From an uncultured Anaerococcus sp. (GTDB lineage Bacteria; Bacillota; Clostridia; Tissierellales; Peptoniphilaceae): a stretch of DNA of 64,000 nucleotides. A model generated the notes under the pieces. It worked only from the letters and a program-made list of their open reading frames with translations. It ran no database searches and was not told the origin of the DNA. Made by a program: the position numbers and the translations under genes. The stretch's first letter is position 1, and the number at the start of each line of letters is the position of its first letter. Positions 1 to 8,280 of the stretch are shown here, one piece after another. The stretch covers positions 1 through 64,000 of the forward strand of contig CALUCE010000003.1 in assembly GCA_943914475.1 (NCBI GenBank), given 5' to 3'.

Positions 1-204
1 TGACGATATACACTGATAAATATCTGAGATACTCATTCCCAATTTTCTAAATATAGATACCTTTTTTAGAATCTCTAAATCCTTTATACTATAGTCTCTA
101 TAACCATTCTCAGATTTCTGAGGATTGATAAGTCCTTTATCCTCATAATACTCTATTGCCTTCCTAGTTAGACCCGTTTCTTTTTGAATTTCACTTCTTA
201 ACAT
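1..204 (-). CDS. MerR-family transcriptional regulator, N-terminal part (cut by window edge)
   Basis: The gene starts with ATG at 204 after an AGGAGG-type site and runs off the window, giving 68 codons. The residues form a winged-helix MerR DNA-binding domain: the start MLRSEIQKETGLTRKAIEYY, then an EDKGLI turn and a GYRDYS wing, followed by the second helix pair. This is too short to show the effector domain, so the ligand is unknown. The promoter at 228-258 has the long spacer typical of MerR targets, which suggests autoregulation. The fold is confident; the role beyond regulation is not. Confidence 0.85.
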   Translation of the reverse strand, partial: MLRSEIQKETGLTRKAIEYYEDKGLINPQKSENGYRDYSIKDLEILKKVSIFRKLGMSISDIYQCISS

Positions 205-227
205 GGTTATATACCTCCTTTGATTAA

Positions 228-258
228 AGGATAACACGGTCCCCAACGGACAGGTCAA
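228..258 (-). promoter_or_regulatory. MerR-type promoter/operator with 19-bp spacer
   Basis: On the minus strand TTGACC (253-258) and TATCCT (228-233) are separated by exactly 19 bp. The spacer holds an imperfect dyad, GTCC...GGAC, around its centre. MerR-family activators typically act on promoters with 19-20 bp spacers carrying a dyad. The site lies 24 bp upstream of the MerR-like start codon, so autoregulation is likely. Confidence 0.6.
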
Positions 259-551
259 GCCCTATACATATATAAAATTCCCACTTATCTATAAACCAAA
301 ACAGTGTCTGACCATTTTTGCAAAGTGCTTATTTTCTTTTTGATAAATCTTATTCAAACAAACACTAAAATCGACATTTTATTGTCGCATAATTTACTTG
401 TTTGCTATATAATCTAAATGTTCCATCAAGTATTCTGTCATAGTCTTAATAAATTTCACTATTTTATTTACCTTAATTAATGACCTAATTTATAACAACT
501 TGCATAATTATATAAAATCAAGATTTTTAAAATGAAAATATGTAGGCAAAA
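259..551. other. AT-rich intergenic stretch without a convincing gene
   Basis: There is no supported gene here. A short minus-strand open stretch ending at 394 could encode about 30 residues ending MEHLDYIANK. It has no start with a ribosome binding site and may be the tail of a decayed gene. A small hairpin (CGACA/TGTCG) lies at 372-387. Confidence 0.4.
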
Positions 552-576
552 AGACCGCAGCTTCAAACTACGGTCT
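552..576. terminator. Rho-independent terminator, works in both directions
   Basis: The arms AGACCGCAG and CTACGGTCT form a 9-bp stem with one mismatch around a CTTCAAA loop. A T run follows on the plus strand (579-584) and a TTTTT run on the minus strand. It probably ends the minus-strand gene at 648-2921. Confidence 0.7.
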
Positions 577-593
577 AATTTTTTGTCCAAATT

Positions 594-615
594 TAAACCA
601 CTTGGAACTATTATT
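594..615. repeat. 22-bp direct repeat, left copy
   Basis: This 22-bp sequence, centred on ACCACTTGGAACTATT, is identical to 3056-3077. The two copies bracket the single gene at 648-2921. Each copy follows a terminator-like hairpin and T run. They may mark the ends of an inserted or duplicated cassette. Confidence 0.75.
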
Positions 616-647
616 TACATACCACCCGGTTGTTAGTTTTCTGTACC

Positions 648-2921
648 TTATACTTCATTGCAGCTATTACTATTAGTCAATATTGAATTAATTCTGTATC
701 TAATCATATATAATGCCAACATGGTGACTTTAAAAGCAAGTTTGAGCCTATAACCTTCAAAATAATCTCTTCCATGAATACATTCATTTCTAATGTTTAG
801 AGAATTACTATTGTACATAAAGTGATATACGAATAATAAATCCGGAGCACTCTCGAAACCATCCAACTCCTCATATACGTTTTCTATTAGTTCTCTTAAT
901 ATAGAACTTGGATCTTTAAATTTCATAAATTCTTTTGCATTCTCTTTAAATGGAACGATTCCAAATAACTTTCCAAGTTGTCTAATCTCAATTTCTAATA
1001 AAGGGAATAGTTGTGTTAAATGACCCAAAGAAATCTGTTCATTAAATGGAATTAACCTGACTCCAATATTTTTTTCTAACAATTCATATAACTCTTTTTC
1101 TTTATTAAATAAAGCAATTACTAAATATACGTTATTTATATATGTATCATGCATAGCAGAAACATAAATATCTGCATCTAAAACATTTATAAATTTATAT
1201 CCATATCTTTCTATAATTTTCTCAACCTGTTTTCTTAAGATATCATCTGTTTCATGTCTATCAAAATTTATACCAGTGTCTTTAATTGGAAATATATTGT
1301 TTATTTCAACTCTACTAACCATATACATTAATGAATGATTAGAAGTTCTTTCAAGAACTGATATTAAATCATCAACTTTAGCTAGAACAGTACTATTAGC
1401 TACAATAATGGGATTATCCAAAATACTTTTATTGTATTTTTCAACTTCTTCTGTAGAAATTTGGATACTATTTGTAAATTCATGAAGATTCTTTGTTTGT
1501 TCTTGGTATCTATTTTTTTGCCAATCCTCTTGAAGATTAATCATATCTTGTTTTACAATTCTTTTGTCAACAATTTGATTAGTTTGGTTAACAGATATAA
1601 GAAATAACATAGCTTGGTAGAATAAATTCGCAACCAAAATATCATTTACATCTTTAGTTAGATTCAAGAACTTATCCTTAGTTTCATTATAATAAGATTG
1701 ATTAATATGTCTTGCTATATCGGTGTTTTCTAAGTATTGTGTTAGATTCGGAATGTCGTTGATATCTGAAATAGTCCTATATTGATTTTCTATGTAATCT
1801 TTGATGCTTTTAATCTGGTCTTTATGTAGGGGAAAAGATGAACGAAATCTCATTAATAGATTTATAGAAGTTATAGAGTGTAAATTTTTATAGAATTCTT
1901 TTATTACTTCTGTTCTTTCTGTCCTATTCATGACTCTTTCATCAAATAACAAAGTCAATATTTCATAGGTTGATGAATTCAATATTTCATAGTTTTTACC
2001 TTTACTAATCAGTTCTATAAACAAGTTACAGTGAGACTCTATAGTCTCTATATTGGGATCTTTTCGATTTAATAAGAAATCAATAGATTCTATAACAAAA
2101 TCTGAAATATGATTGTTGAAATAGATTTTTAGCTGTTTTAATAAATCTGGCGTCCAACATTTATAGTTTGGAACTATAATATCACCATTTGAATATATAG
2201 GGGTTACTTCTCCATTTATTATTGAGATCTTAAGCATATCTAATAGTGTATCTTCCTGCCAAGTTAAACTTGTTTCTCTATCAAATGATTGAAAACTGAA
2301 ACAGTTTGCCGAAAGTAATCTATCACCATAAATATCAAAAAATTTTTCAGATAGGTCATAAACTACTCTATTTAAATTATCCTTTATGTTTCTTTCTACT
2401 TCTTCAAAATCTAATAATTTTATTTTTTCCAAATATAAAATTATTTCTTCTTTATCATAATCAAATACTTGCATATTAAGTGTTTGATGAAAGTTTCTCT
2501 GATTCATAAATCTGTTATCAACAATATACTTTGAATCATTTCCTAAATTTTGTAATTTAGTTAACCAAACTGATAAGAATAGAATTTTAGAAAATTCGCT
2601 ATTTACATTTTCCGCACAGTGCGCTCTTTCTATTGCTCCTACATAATATTTTGATATTTCATAAACCTCTTGTAACAATATAGTTTTAAACTGAAAGTTA
2701 GAATCACATATCTCTAAAATGTTAGCAAATTTGCTTAAGATACTAACTAGAGAATTGCTTCTGTTTTTATATTCGATGTACGAACTTATGTCTGACAAGT
2801 CATAATTATTTTCAATATATTCAATAAACCATTGCCAGCTCTGACTTTGTTCCAATATCCCCTCAACAAATTTAACATGAATTTCATGATCTAAATAGTT
2901 TTTGTATTTTACTTCTGACAA
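648..2921 (-). CDS. Large protein with C-terminal HEPN/DUF4209-like domain; candidate defence gene
   Basis: This 757-aa, mostly helical protein has no signal peptide or membrane segment. The start is TTG at 2921 behind a G-rich site (GGGGGG). Near the C-terminus there is an RN-x3-H element (R711-H716, in LNIRNECIHG), which fits the R-x4-6-H active site of HEPN ribonucleases. The preceding stretch (about residues 620-700, beginning GHLTQLFPLLEIEIRQLGK) resembles DUF4209-type C-terminal domains. HEPN proteins often act in phage defence or toxin systems; that role is inferred here. No antitoxin or partner gene is adjacent. The gene stands alone between two identical 22-bp repeats and looks more AT-rich than its neighbours, which suggests a mobile cassette. 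The N-terminal 600 residues are not recognised. Confidence 0.6.
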   Translation of the reverse strand: MSEVKYKNYLDHEIHVKFVEGILEQSQSWQWFIEYIENNYDLSDISSYIEYKNRSNSLVSILSKFANILEICDSNFQFKTILLQEVYEISKYYVGAIERAHCAENVNSEFSKILFLSVWLTKLQNLGNDSKYIVDNRFMNQRNFHQTLNMQVFDYDKEEIILYLEKIKLLDFEEVERNIKDNLNRVVYDLSEKFFDIYGDRLLSANCFSFQSFDRETSLTWQEDTLLDMLKISIINGEVTPIYSNGDIIVPNYKCWTPDLLKQLKIYFNNHISDFVIESIDFLLNRKDPNIETIESHCNLFIELISKGKNYEILNSSTYEILTLLFDERVMNRTERTEVIKEFYKNLHSITSINLLMRFRSSFPLHKDQIKSIKDYIENQYRTISDINDIPNLTQYLENTDIARHINQSYYNETKDKFLNLTKDVNDILVANLFYQAMLFLISVNQTNQIVDKRIVKQDMINLQEDWQKNRYQEQTKNLHEFTNSIQISTEEVEKYNKSILDNPIIVANSTVLAKVDDLISVLERTSNHSLMYMVSRVEINNIFPIKDTGINFDRHETDDILRKQVEKIIERYGYKFINVLDADIYVSAMHDTYINNVYLVIALFNKEKELYELLEKNIGVRLIPFNEQISLGHLTQLFPLLEIEIRQLGKLFGIVPFKENAKEFMKFKDPSSILRELIENVYEELDGFESAPDLLFVYHFMYNSNSLNIRNECIHGRDYFEGYRLKLAFKVTMLALYMIRYRINSILTNSNSCNEV

Positions 2922-2955
2922 TTCTCTACCCCCCTTACTATTAAGTAATCCTTAT

Positions 2956-2976
2956 ATCTATTATTTTAATATAGAT
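2956..2976. promoter_or_regulatory. Inverted repeat upstream of the HEPN-type gene
   Basis: ATCTAT (2956-2961) and ATAGAT (2971-2976) form a 6-bp inverted repeat with a 9-bp AT spacer, 35-55 bp upstream of the TTG start. The spacer contains -10-like sequence on the minus strand. It could be an operator; no regulator is linked to it. Confidence 0.3.
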
Positions 2977-3017
2977 TATTACCATTACTTTTAGATAATT
3001 AATATTTGAATATAGAA

Positions 3018-3054
3018 ATAGCCCCAGTACAAAGACCAGGGCTATCGCTTTTTT
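3018..3054 (+). terminator. Rho-independent terminator-like hairpin
   Basis: ATAGCCC (3018-3024) pairs with GGGCTAT (3039-3045), and a run of six T follows at 3049-3054 on the plus strand. No plus-strand gene lies upstream in the window. It sits directly before the right copy of the direct repeat, so it may be part of the cassette end. Confidence 0.55.
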
Positions 3055-3055
3055 C

Positions 3056-3077
3056 TAAACCACTTGGAACTATTATT
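3056..3077. repeat. 22-bp direct repeat, right copy
   Basis: Identical to 594-615 over all 22 bp. As on the left, it follows a hairpin and T run on the plus strand. The distance between copies is 2462 bp and holds only the HEPN-type gene. Confidence 0.75.
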
Positions 3078-3179
3078 CAATTCATTCTTTTTTACAAATG
3101 TTCCCATTTTAATCCCAGTTACAGTTTTTAATCTTCTGTAACCATTGATTTTACAAAGTTTTTTGTTTTTTGCTACTAA

Positions 3180-3254
3180 CGAAAATCGCAGTTTCACTGC
3201 TCTTCGCGCTCTGCGCTATTTTTCGGGTAAAACTCCCACACAGGGGAGTTTTAC
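3180..3254 (-). other. Strongly structured region at and after the guaA stop codon
   Basis: Two hairpins follow each other on the minus strand. The first has 11-bp perfect arms (3227-3237 with 3244-3254, GTAAAACTCCC) and overlaps the guaA stop codon. The second has longer imperfect arms (3180-3191 with 3211-3225) and is rich in GCGC. Neither has a proper T run, so this is not a standard terminator. It may block 3' exonucleases or be part of a repeated element. Confidence 0.45.
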
Positions 3255-4783
3255 TCCCACTCGATAGTTCCTGGTGGCTTAGATGTTATATCATAAACAA
3301 CTCTTCCTACTCCGTCTACTTCGTTTATCATTCTGTTTGATAGTTTTTGTTGGAGGTCGTATGGAAGGTTGGCTGCTTCTACTGTCATAGCGTCTACTGA
3401 GGTTACTGCTCTTACTACTACAACATAATCATAGGATCTTTGGTCACCTTTTACTCCTACTGTTCTTAGTGGAGTAAATACTGTGAAGTATTGCCAGATA
3501 TCTCTGTTTAGACCGTAATTTTTAACTTCGTCTCTTAAAATTTCGTCTGTTTCTCTAACGATTCTAAGTTTTTCTTCTGTAATATCTCCTAGTACTCTAA
3601 TGGCAAGTCCTGGTCCTGGGAATGGTTGTCTCCAAACCATATCGTGAGGAACTTCTATGGATTCTCCCAAGGCTCTTACTTCGTCTTTGAAGAGTTCTCT
3701 TAAGGGTTCTACTACTCCTTCAAAGAGCATATCTTCAGGTAGTCCACCTACGTTGTGGTGAGATTTAATTACAGAGGCCTTATCTTTTCCACTTTCTATA
3801 ACGTCTGGGTAGATAGTTCCTTGGACTAGATATTTGGCATCGCCAAATTTCTCTGCTTCTCTTTCAAAGACTGTCACAAAGTGGTTACCTATGATTTTTC
3901 TCTTCTCTTCAGGATCTGTTACACCTTTTAAAAGATCTAGGAATTCTTTTGAGGCATCTACTTTCTTAACGTTAAGGCCGATTTCTGAGTATTGTTCCAT
4001 AACTTGGTCGGCTTCATTTTTTCTTAAAAGTCCGTGGTCAACAAAGATACATTGGAGATTGTCCCCTATAGCCTTATGTACCAGGGTTGCAGCTACTGAT
4101 GAGTCAACTCCGCCTGAGAGTGCACAAATCATCTTTTCGCCCTCGTATTTTTCTTTTATTTCTTCTATGATTTTTTTGCCCAAGTCTTCCATTACCCAAG
4201 TTTTTTCAGCTTGGCAGATATTTATTACAAAGTTTTCTAGGATTTTAAAGCCAAATTCTGAGTGTACTACTTCTGGGTGGAATTGAACAGCATAGATTCC
4301 CTTTTCGTCGTTTTCAAAGGCTGCTACTGGGCAATTATCTGTCCAAGCTGTCTTTTCAAAACTTTCAGCTAGTTTTACTACTGAATCTCTGTGGTTCATC
4401 CAAATGGTTGATTTTTCTGGTATATCGGCAAAAAGTTTTGCATGGTTATCAACACTTAGTGGAGTTTTGCCATATTCTCCCTTGTCAGATTTTTTAATCT
4501 CTCCTCCAAAATGGTGGGCCAAGGCTTGCATACCATAGCAAATTCCTAAGATTGGAACATTTAAATCCAAGATTTCTGGATTTAGTTTTAAGGATTTTTC
4601 ATCAAATACTGACTGAGGGCCTCCTGTTAGGATAATTCCTGCCAATCCTTCCATATCTAGAGTTTTTAAGTCAACATCACAGTCATCAAGTTCTGCATAA
4701 ACTCCAAGTTCCCTAACTCTTCTTACTATAAGTTGGTCGTATTGACCGCCAAAGTTAAGAACTATAATTTTTCTTTTATTCAT
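3251..4783 (-). CDS. guaA: GMP synthase (glutamine-hydrolysing)
   Basis: GuaA converts XMP to GMP with ATP and glutamine, the last step of guanine nucleotide synthesis. At 510 aa it has the usual length. The N-terminal class I glutamine amidotransferase carries the catalytic triad: Cys82 in GICYGMQ, His169 and Glu171 in FHPEVVH. The ATP pyrophosphatase domain follows with SGGVDSS (223-229), and the C-terminal dimerisation domain ends in KPPGTIEWE. The start has an AGGAGG site 4 bases away. It begins 25 bp after the GNAT gene, so the two are probably co-transcribed. No purine riboswitch fits in that gap. Confidence 0.98.
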   Translation of the reverse strand: MNKRKIIVLNFGGQYDQLIVRRVRELGVYAELDDCDVDLKTLDMEGLAGIILTGGPQSVFDEKSLKLNPEILDLNVPILGICYGMQALAHHFGGEIKKSDKGEYGKTPLSVDNHAKLFADIPEKSTIWMNHRDSVVKLAESFEKTAWTDNCPVAAFENDEKGIYAVQFHPEVVHSEFGFKILENFVINICQAEKTWVMEDLGKKIIEEIKEKYEGEKMICALSGGVDSSVAATLVHKAIGDNLQCIFVDHGLLRKNEADQVMEQYSEIGLNVKKVDASKEFLDLLKGVTDPEEKRKIIGNHFVTVFEREAEKFGDAKYLVQGTIYPDVIESGKDKASVIKSHHNVGGLPEDMLFEGVVEPLRELFKDEVRALGESIEVPHDMVWRQPFPGPGLAIRVLGDITEEKLRIVRETDEILRDEVKNYGLNRDIWQYFTVFTPLRTVGVKGDQRSYDYVVVVRAVTSVDAMTVEAANLPYDLQQKLSNRMINEVDGVGRVVYDITSKPPGTIEWE

Positions 4784-4808
4784 CCTGCCTCCTTTTCTTA
4801 TGGCTTAA

Positions 4809-5333
4809 TTATATATCTATTTCTCCAAAGATTGCAAAGTATTTCATGTAGTCAAGGTTGGTCATTTGATAGTAGATATAGTCTTCATCTTCATGGTATT
4901 TTTCAAGATGAGATTTTTTAATAACCTCTATCCAAGCTCCATTATCTTTTTGGGCCAAAACTTCAACTCTTGATGCTAAACCTTCTGTAAATACTTCGTG
5001 GATAAGGGTCTCCAAGGCTTCTGTTCCATAGCCCCTGTTTTTCACTGATTCATTTATAAGGATTTTTATCCTTGCATTTTTACCATCTATATCTACTTTT
5101 GCCATGCCCAAGGATTTTCCTTGACCAACTTTTACCAAATGATAGAAGTAAAAGTCTTTTTCATTTTCATATGCCTCTATTATTTTATCTATAAAAAGAT
5201 CTGCATCTTCTATGGGCTCTTCGGTGAAGTATCCTAGCTTTTTATGGGCAAAAATTTCCAAATCTTTATTTTTGTCTTCTTCCGTGAAGTTTCTAAACAA
5301 GATCCTTCTCGAGTGTAAAAGTGTGTTTTTCAT
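4809..5333 (-). CDS. GNAT-family N-acetyltransferase-like protein
   Basis: This is a 174-aa protein from the ATG at 5333, preceded by AAAAGGAGAAGG. A longer frame from a TTG at 5369 runs into a terminator stem and is unlikely. The fold is acetyltransferase-like: an N-terminal strand MKNTLLHSRRILFRNFTEED, and a motif A segment NRGYGTEALETLI (roughly residues 106-118) that would hold acetyl-CoA. The acceptor is unknown. It lies upstream of guaA and directly downstream of a terminator, so its own promoter may be inside the 3' end of the preceding gene, or it may depend on read-through. Confidence 0.7.
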   Translation of the reverse strand: MKNTLLHSRRILFRNFTEEDKNKDLEIFAHKKLGYFTEEPIEDADLFIDKIIEAYENEKDFYFYHLVKVGQGKSLGMAKVDIDGKNARIKILINESVKNRGYGTEALETLIHEVFTEGLASRVEVLAQKDNGAWIEVIKKSHLEKYHEDEDYIYYQMTNLDYMKYFAIFGEIDI

Positions 5334-5350
5334 CCTTCTCCTTTTATGCA

Positions 5351-5385
5351 AAAAATTTGCTGCAAACAAGTGCAGCTAAATTTTT
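5351..5385 (-). terminator. Terminator after the PPDK regulator gene
   Basis: GCTGCA and TGCAGC form the core of a long stem extended by AAATTT/AAATTT-type pairs, with a T6 run on the minus strand. The stem begins only two bases after the upstream stop codon and ends 18 bases before the GNAT start. Confidence 0.75.
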
Positions 5386-5386
5386 T

Positions 5387-6199
5387 CTAGAAATTTTCCT
5401 TATAATAATTCATTATATCAGTTGCTGTTTCTTCTATGGTGTTAGAAGAAACGTCTATAACCTTGCACTCAAGTTCATCAAAGATTTCCTTGGCATACTC
5501 TAGCTCCTTATAGATCCTATTTTTATCAAAATATTCTGCATGAGAGTCAAGTCCAAGGTTTCTAGATCTTTCTTCCCTGATATCTGAAAGTTTTTCCGGA
5601 TCAATTATAAGTCCTATAATCCTTTTTGGATCAACTTCGTAGATTTCTTGGGGAAGTTTTATCTCTGGAACTAGGGGAAGATTTGCTACCTTGTAGTCCT
5701 TGGTCGCAAGGAGCATGGATAGGGGGGTTTTGGATGTTCTTGAAACTCCAAGAAGAACTATGTCTGCATGAACCAGCCCCCTAGCATCTCTTCCATCGTC
5801 ATATTTTACAGCAAATTCTACAGCATCAATCATTGAAAAGTAGTCCTTGCTAAGTTTTCTAGTTAACTTTTCTACTCTAAGAGCTTTTTGTCCTGTAACT
5901 TCTTCAAACCAATCAATGGCTGGGGATAGGATATCTAAGATTTTGATATCCTCATAAAAAGCCTTTTGATTTAAGTATTCTGCCAAAGATTTATCTGCAA
6001 CAGTTTGGACTATGATAGAAGATTTTTTTGGAATAGCTTCTACTATCGTATCAATTTTCTCTTTGGTATCAGTATTTGGTTTTCTAATAATATCCATCTT
6101 TGTTTTTGGAAAATGTGTAGTAACTGAATTTATATAGGTTTCTGCAGTTTCTCCTGTTGAATCACTTATTATATAAATTTGTAAAAAGTTATCAGTCAT
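5387..6199 (-). CDS. Pyruvate, phosphate dikinase regulatory protein (DUF299 kinase/phosphorylase)
   Basis: The family switches PPDK or PEP synthase on and off by ADP-dependent phosphorylation and Pi-dependent dephosphorylation of a threonine next to the catalytic histidine. At 270 aa it has family length. The signature is the N-terminal IYIISDSTGETAE and the P-loop-like GVSRTSKTPLSM (about residues 151-162), followed by NLPLVPE. It is the last gene of the recO-glyQ-glyS run, 8 bp after glyS, which matches the position of yqfL in Bacillus. The partner dikinase is not in the window. Confidence 0.93.
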   Translation of the reverse strand: MTDNFLQIYIISDSTGETAETYINSVTTHFPKTKMDIIRKPNTDTKEKIDTIVEAIPKKSSIIVQTVADKSLAEYLNQKAFYEDIKILDILSPAIDWFEEVTGQKALRVEKLTRKLSKDYFSMIDAVEFAVKYDDGRDARGLVHADIVLLGVSRTSKTPLSMLLATKDYKVANLPLVPEIKLPQEIYEVDPKRIIGLIIDPEKLSDIREERSRNLGLDSHAEYFDKNRIYKELEYAKEIFDELECKVIDVSSNTIEETATDIMNYYKENF

Positions 6200-6207
6200 A
6201 AGTACCC

Positions 6208-8280
6208 CTATTTCACTATTTCATCTATTATGAATATTTCTTTTAATTTTCCAGAAATTGTATTTAGTAGTGCCAGTCTGTTGTTTTTAAGCTTTTCATC
6301 TTCTACATTTATCATTGTGTTATCAAGGTATTCATTACCTATGCCTATATTAGAGCTTAAAGCTTCTAGACCTTCTTTGTAAGACTTAGAATTTAAATAA
6401 GAATCAAGGTCTATTGCTTTTATAGACTCGTAGTAATTTTTTTCTAGGTCATTTTCAAATAAGTCCTCATCAACTTCTGGAAGCTCTTCTATGTTTTTGG
6501 TGAAGTTATTTATCCTTCTGAAGTAGGTTAGGGCTTCTTCTGCATTTTCATTTTCCATGAACTTGCTTAGCTCTTTTATCTTTTGAACTACCCTTAAAAC
6601 ATTGGTTTCTTTTGTTTTAATAACTGAATTTACAATATCATACCTATAGCCTTGGTCGATAAGTATATTTCTTAACCTATCTATGATAAATTCTATTACC
6701 TTTGCTACTGTTGTATCATAGTCAAAGGCTAGGGCGTTTACTTCGGTATAAACATAGAGTGAATCTTTAATAAGTTCTTCAAGGTCTATGTCTATCTTGT
6801 TTTCTATTAAGATATTTATAACACCTATGGCTGCTCTTCTTAAGGCAAATGGGTCTTGGGAACCTGTTACATATTTTTCTATAGCATAAAGACCTACTAT
6901 AGAATCAAGTTTATCAGCTATGGAAAGGACAATACCTGCTCCTGTTTTTGGAAGGCTATCTTCTGCATTTCTTGGCTTGTATTGTTCTTCTATGGCAGTA
7001 GCTACGCTATCCTCTTCTCCAGAATCTTTGGCGTAAATCCTACCCATGGTTCCTTCAAGCTCTGTAAATTCTATTACCATCTTGGTAACCAAATCTGCCT
7101 TGGATAATTCAGCTGCTCTTACTAGTGAAGCTTCAACATCTTCTCCTAAGTTAAATAGTTTTAAGTAGGAAGCTGAAAGTTTTACTAGCCTTTGGGTCTT
7201 TTGGCGCATATCGCCAAGACCATCAAAGAAGGTTAAATCCTTTAATTCTTCTACATAGTCTTCAAGTTTTTTGGCCTTGTCTATATCATAGAAGAACTTG
7301 GCATCTTCAAGTCTTGCTACAAGAACTTTCTTGTTACCGTTGATTACATTTTCGCTAGCAGTATCGTCTCCATTTCTTACTAAAAGGAAGTAAGGCATCA
7401 AATTATCCTTGTCATCAATAACAGGGAAGTATCTTTGGTGACCCATCATAGGAGTGATAACTACTTCTTTAGGAAGTTTTAAGTATTCTGTATCTATCTC
7501 CCCAATCAAAACTGTTGGGTATTCTACTATGTTTACTACTTCATCTATTAGACCCTCATCCTTTAGGTAGGAGCCTCCTTTTTCAGAAGAAAGTCTATTA
7601 AGTCCGCGGACTATGATATCTCTTCTGTCCTTATATTTTAAAATAACATAGTTTTCTTTTAATAGTTGTTCATAATTGTCTATAGAGTCAATCTCAATCT
7701 TGTCAGATCCAAGCACTCTGTGACCCTTGGAAATATTTGAAACTCTAATTCCTTCAGCTTCAAATGGCAAAACTTCATCATCAAGGATAGATACAAAGTA
7801 TCTGATAGGTCTTGCAAATCTTATGTTTTTGCCACCCCATCTCATAGATCTTTTAAATGATAAAGATTTTACAAGATCAAAGACATTTTCTTCTAGGACT
7901 TCTTTTACAGACTTACTTTCTTCTTTTTTCTCTATAAAGACATAGTCTTCTCCTTTAAATTCTTTGATAACTACATCTTCAAGCTCTGCCTTCTGTCCTT
8001 TCAAAAATCCCAATAGTGGTTTTTGGGCTTCGCCATCTTCGTTATAGGCAATTTTCTTTGAAGGTCCCTTTACAGAAATAAGACCTTCTGCTTCGTTAGC
8101 CTCTATTCCATCAAGCAAGACTGCAAATCTTCTTGGTGTAGATTCAACCTCGATTTTTTCACAGGATAGCTTGTTTTCGTCCATTAGTTTTTGGAACTGA
8201 TCTTCTAATTGTTTTTTTGTAGAATCAATATAGTCAGAGGGAAACTCTTCTACACCTATCTCTAATAAATACTTACTCAT
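6208..8280 (-). CDS. glyS: Glycyl-tRNA synthetase beta subunit
   Basis: This is the beta chain of the bacterial alpha2beta2 glycyl-tRNA synthetase, which binds tRNA-Gly and supports charging by the alpha chain. The N-terminal YLLEIGVEEFPSDY motif is typical, the SKGHRVLGS segment is present, and the C-terminal half is the anticodon-binding DALR-like region. I chose the ATG at 8280 rather than 8289: the upper ATG abuts the AGAAAGG site, while 8280 has proper spacing and gives MSKYLLEIG. It overlaps glyQ by 8 bases, so the subunits are translationally coupled. Length is 690 aa. Confidence 0.97.
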   Translation of the reverse strand: MSKYLLEIGVEEFPSDYIDSTKKQLEDQFQKLMDENKLSCEKIEVESTPRRFAVLLDGIEANEAEGLISVKGPSKKIAYNEDGEAQKPLLGFLKGQKAELEDVVIKEFKGEDYVFIEKKEESKSVKEVLEENVFDLVKSLSFKRSMRWGGKNIRFARPIRYFVSILDDEVLPFEAEGIRVSNISKGHRVLGSDKIEIDSIDNYEQLLKENYVILKYKDRRDIIVRGLNRLSSEKGGSYLKDEGLIDEVVNIVEYPTVLIGEIDTEYLKLPKEVVITPMMGHQRYFPVIDDKDNLMPYFLLVRNGDDTASENVINGNKKVLVARLEDAKFFYDIDKAKKLEDYVEELKDLTFFDGLGDMRQKTQRLVKLSASYLKLFNLGEDVEASLVRAAELSKADLVTKMVIEFTELEGTMGRIYAKDSGEEDSVATAIEEQYKPRNAEDSLPKTGAGIVLSIADKLDSIVGLYAIEKYVTGSQDPFALRRAAIGVINILIENKIDIDLEELIKDSLYVYTEVNALAFDYDTTVAKVIEFIIDRLRNILIDQGYRYDIVNSVIKTKETNVLRVVQKIKELSKFMENENAEEALTYFRRINNFTKNIEELPEVDEDLFENDLEKNYYESIKAIDLDSYLNSKSYKEGLEALSSNIGIGNEYLDNTMINVEDEKLKNNRLALLNTISGKLKEIFIIDEIVK

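Noticed and set aside
394..490. Short minus-strand frame as a gene
   Set aside because: About 30 residues, no start codon with a ribosome site, no known motif; at best a gene remnant.
594..3077. The two 22-bp repeats as a CRISPR remnant
   Set aside because: Only two copies 2.4 kb apart, with a gene instead of a spacer; no cas genes.
3834..4286. 150-aa open frame on the plus strand
   Set aside because: It is the reverse shadow of guaA, whose motifs are complete; no ribosome site or known motif on the plus strand.
4784..4808. Purine riboswitch before guaA
   Set aside because: Only 25 bases separate guaA from the upstream gene.
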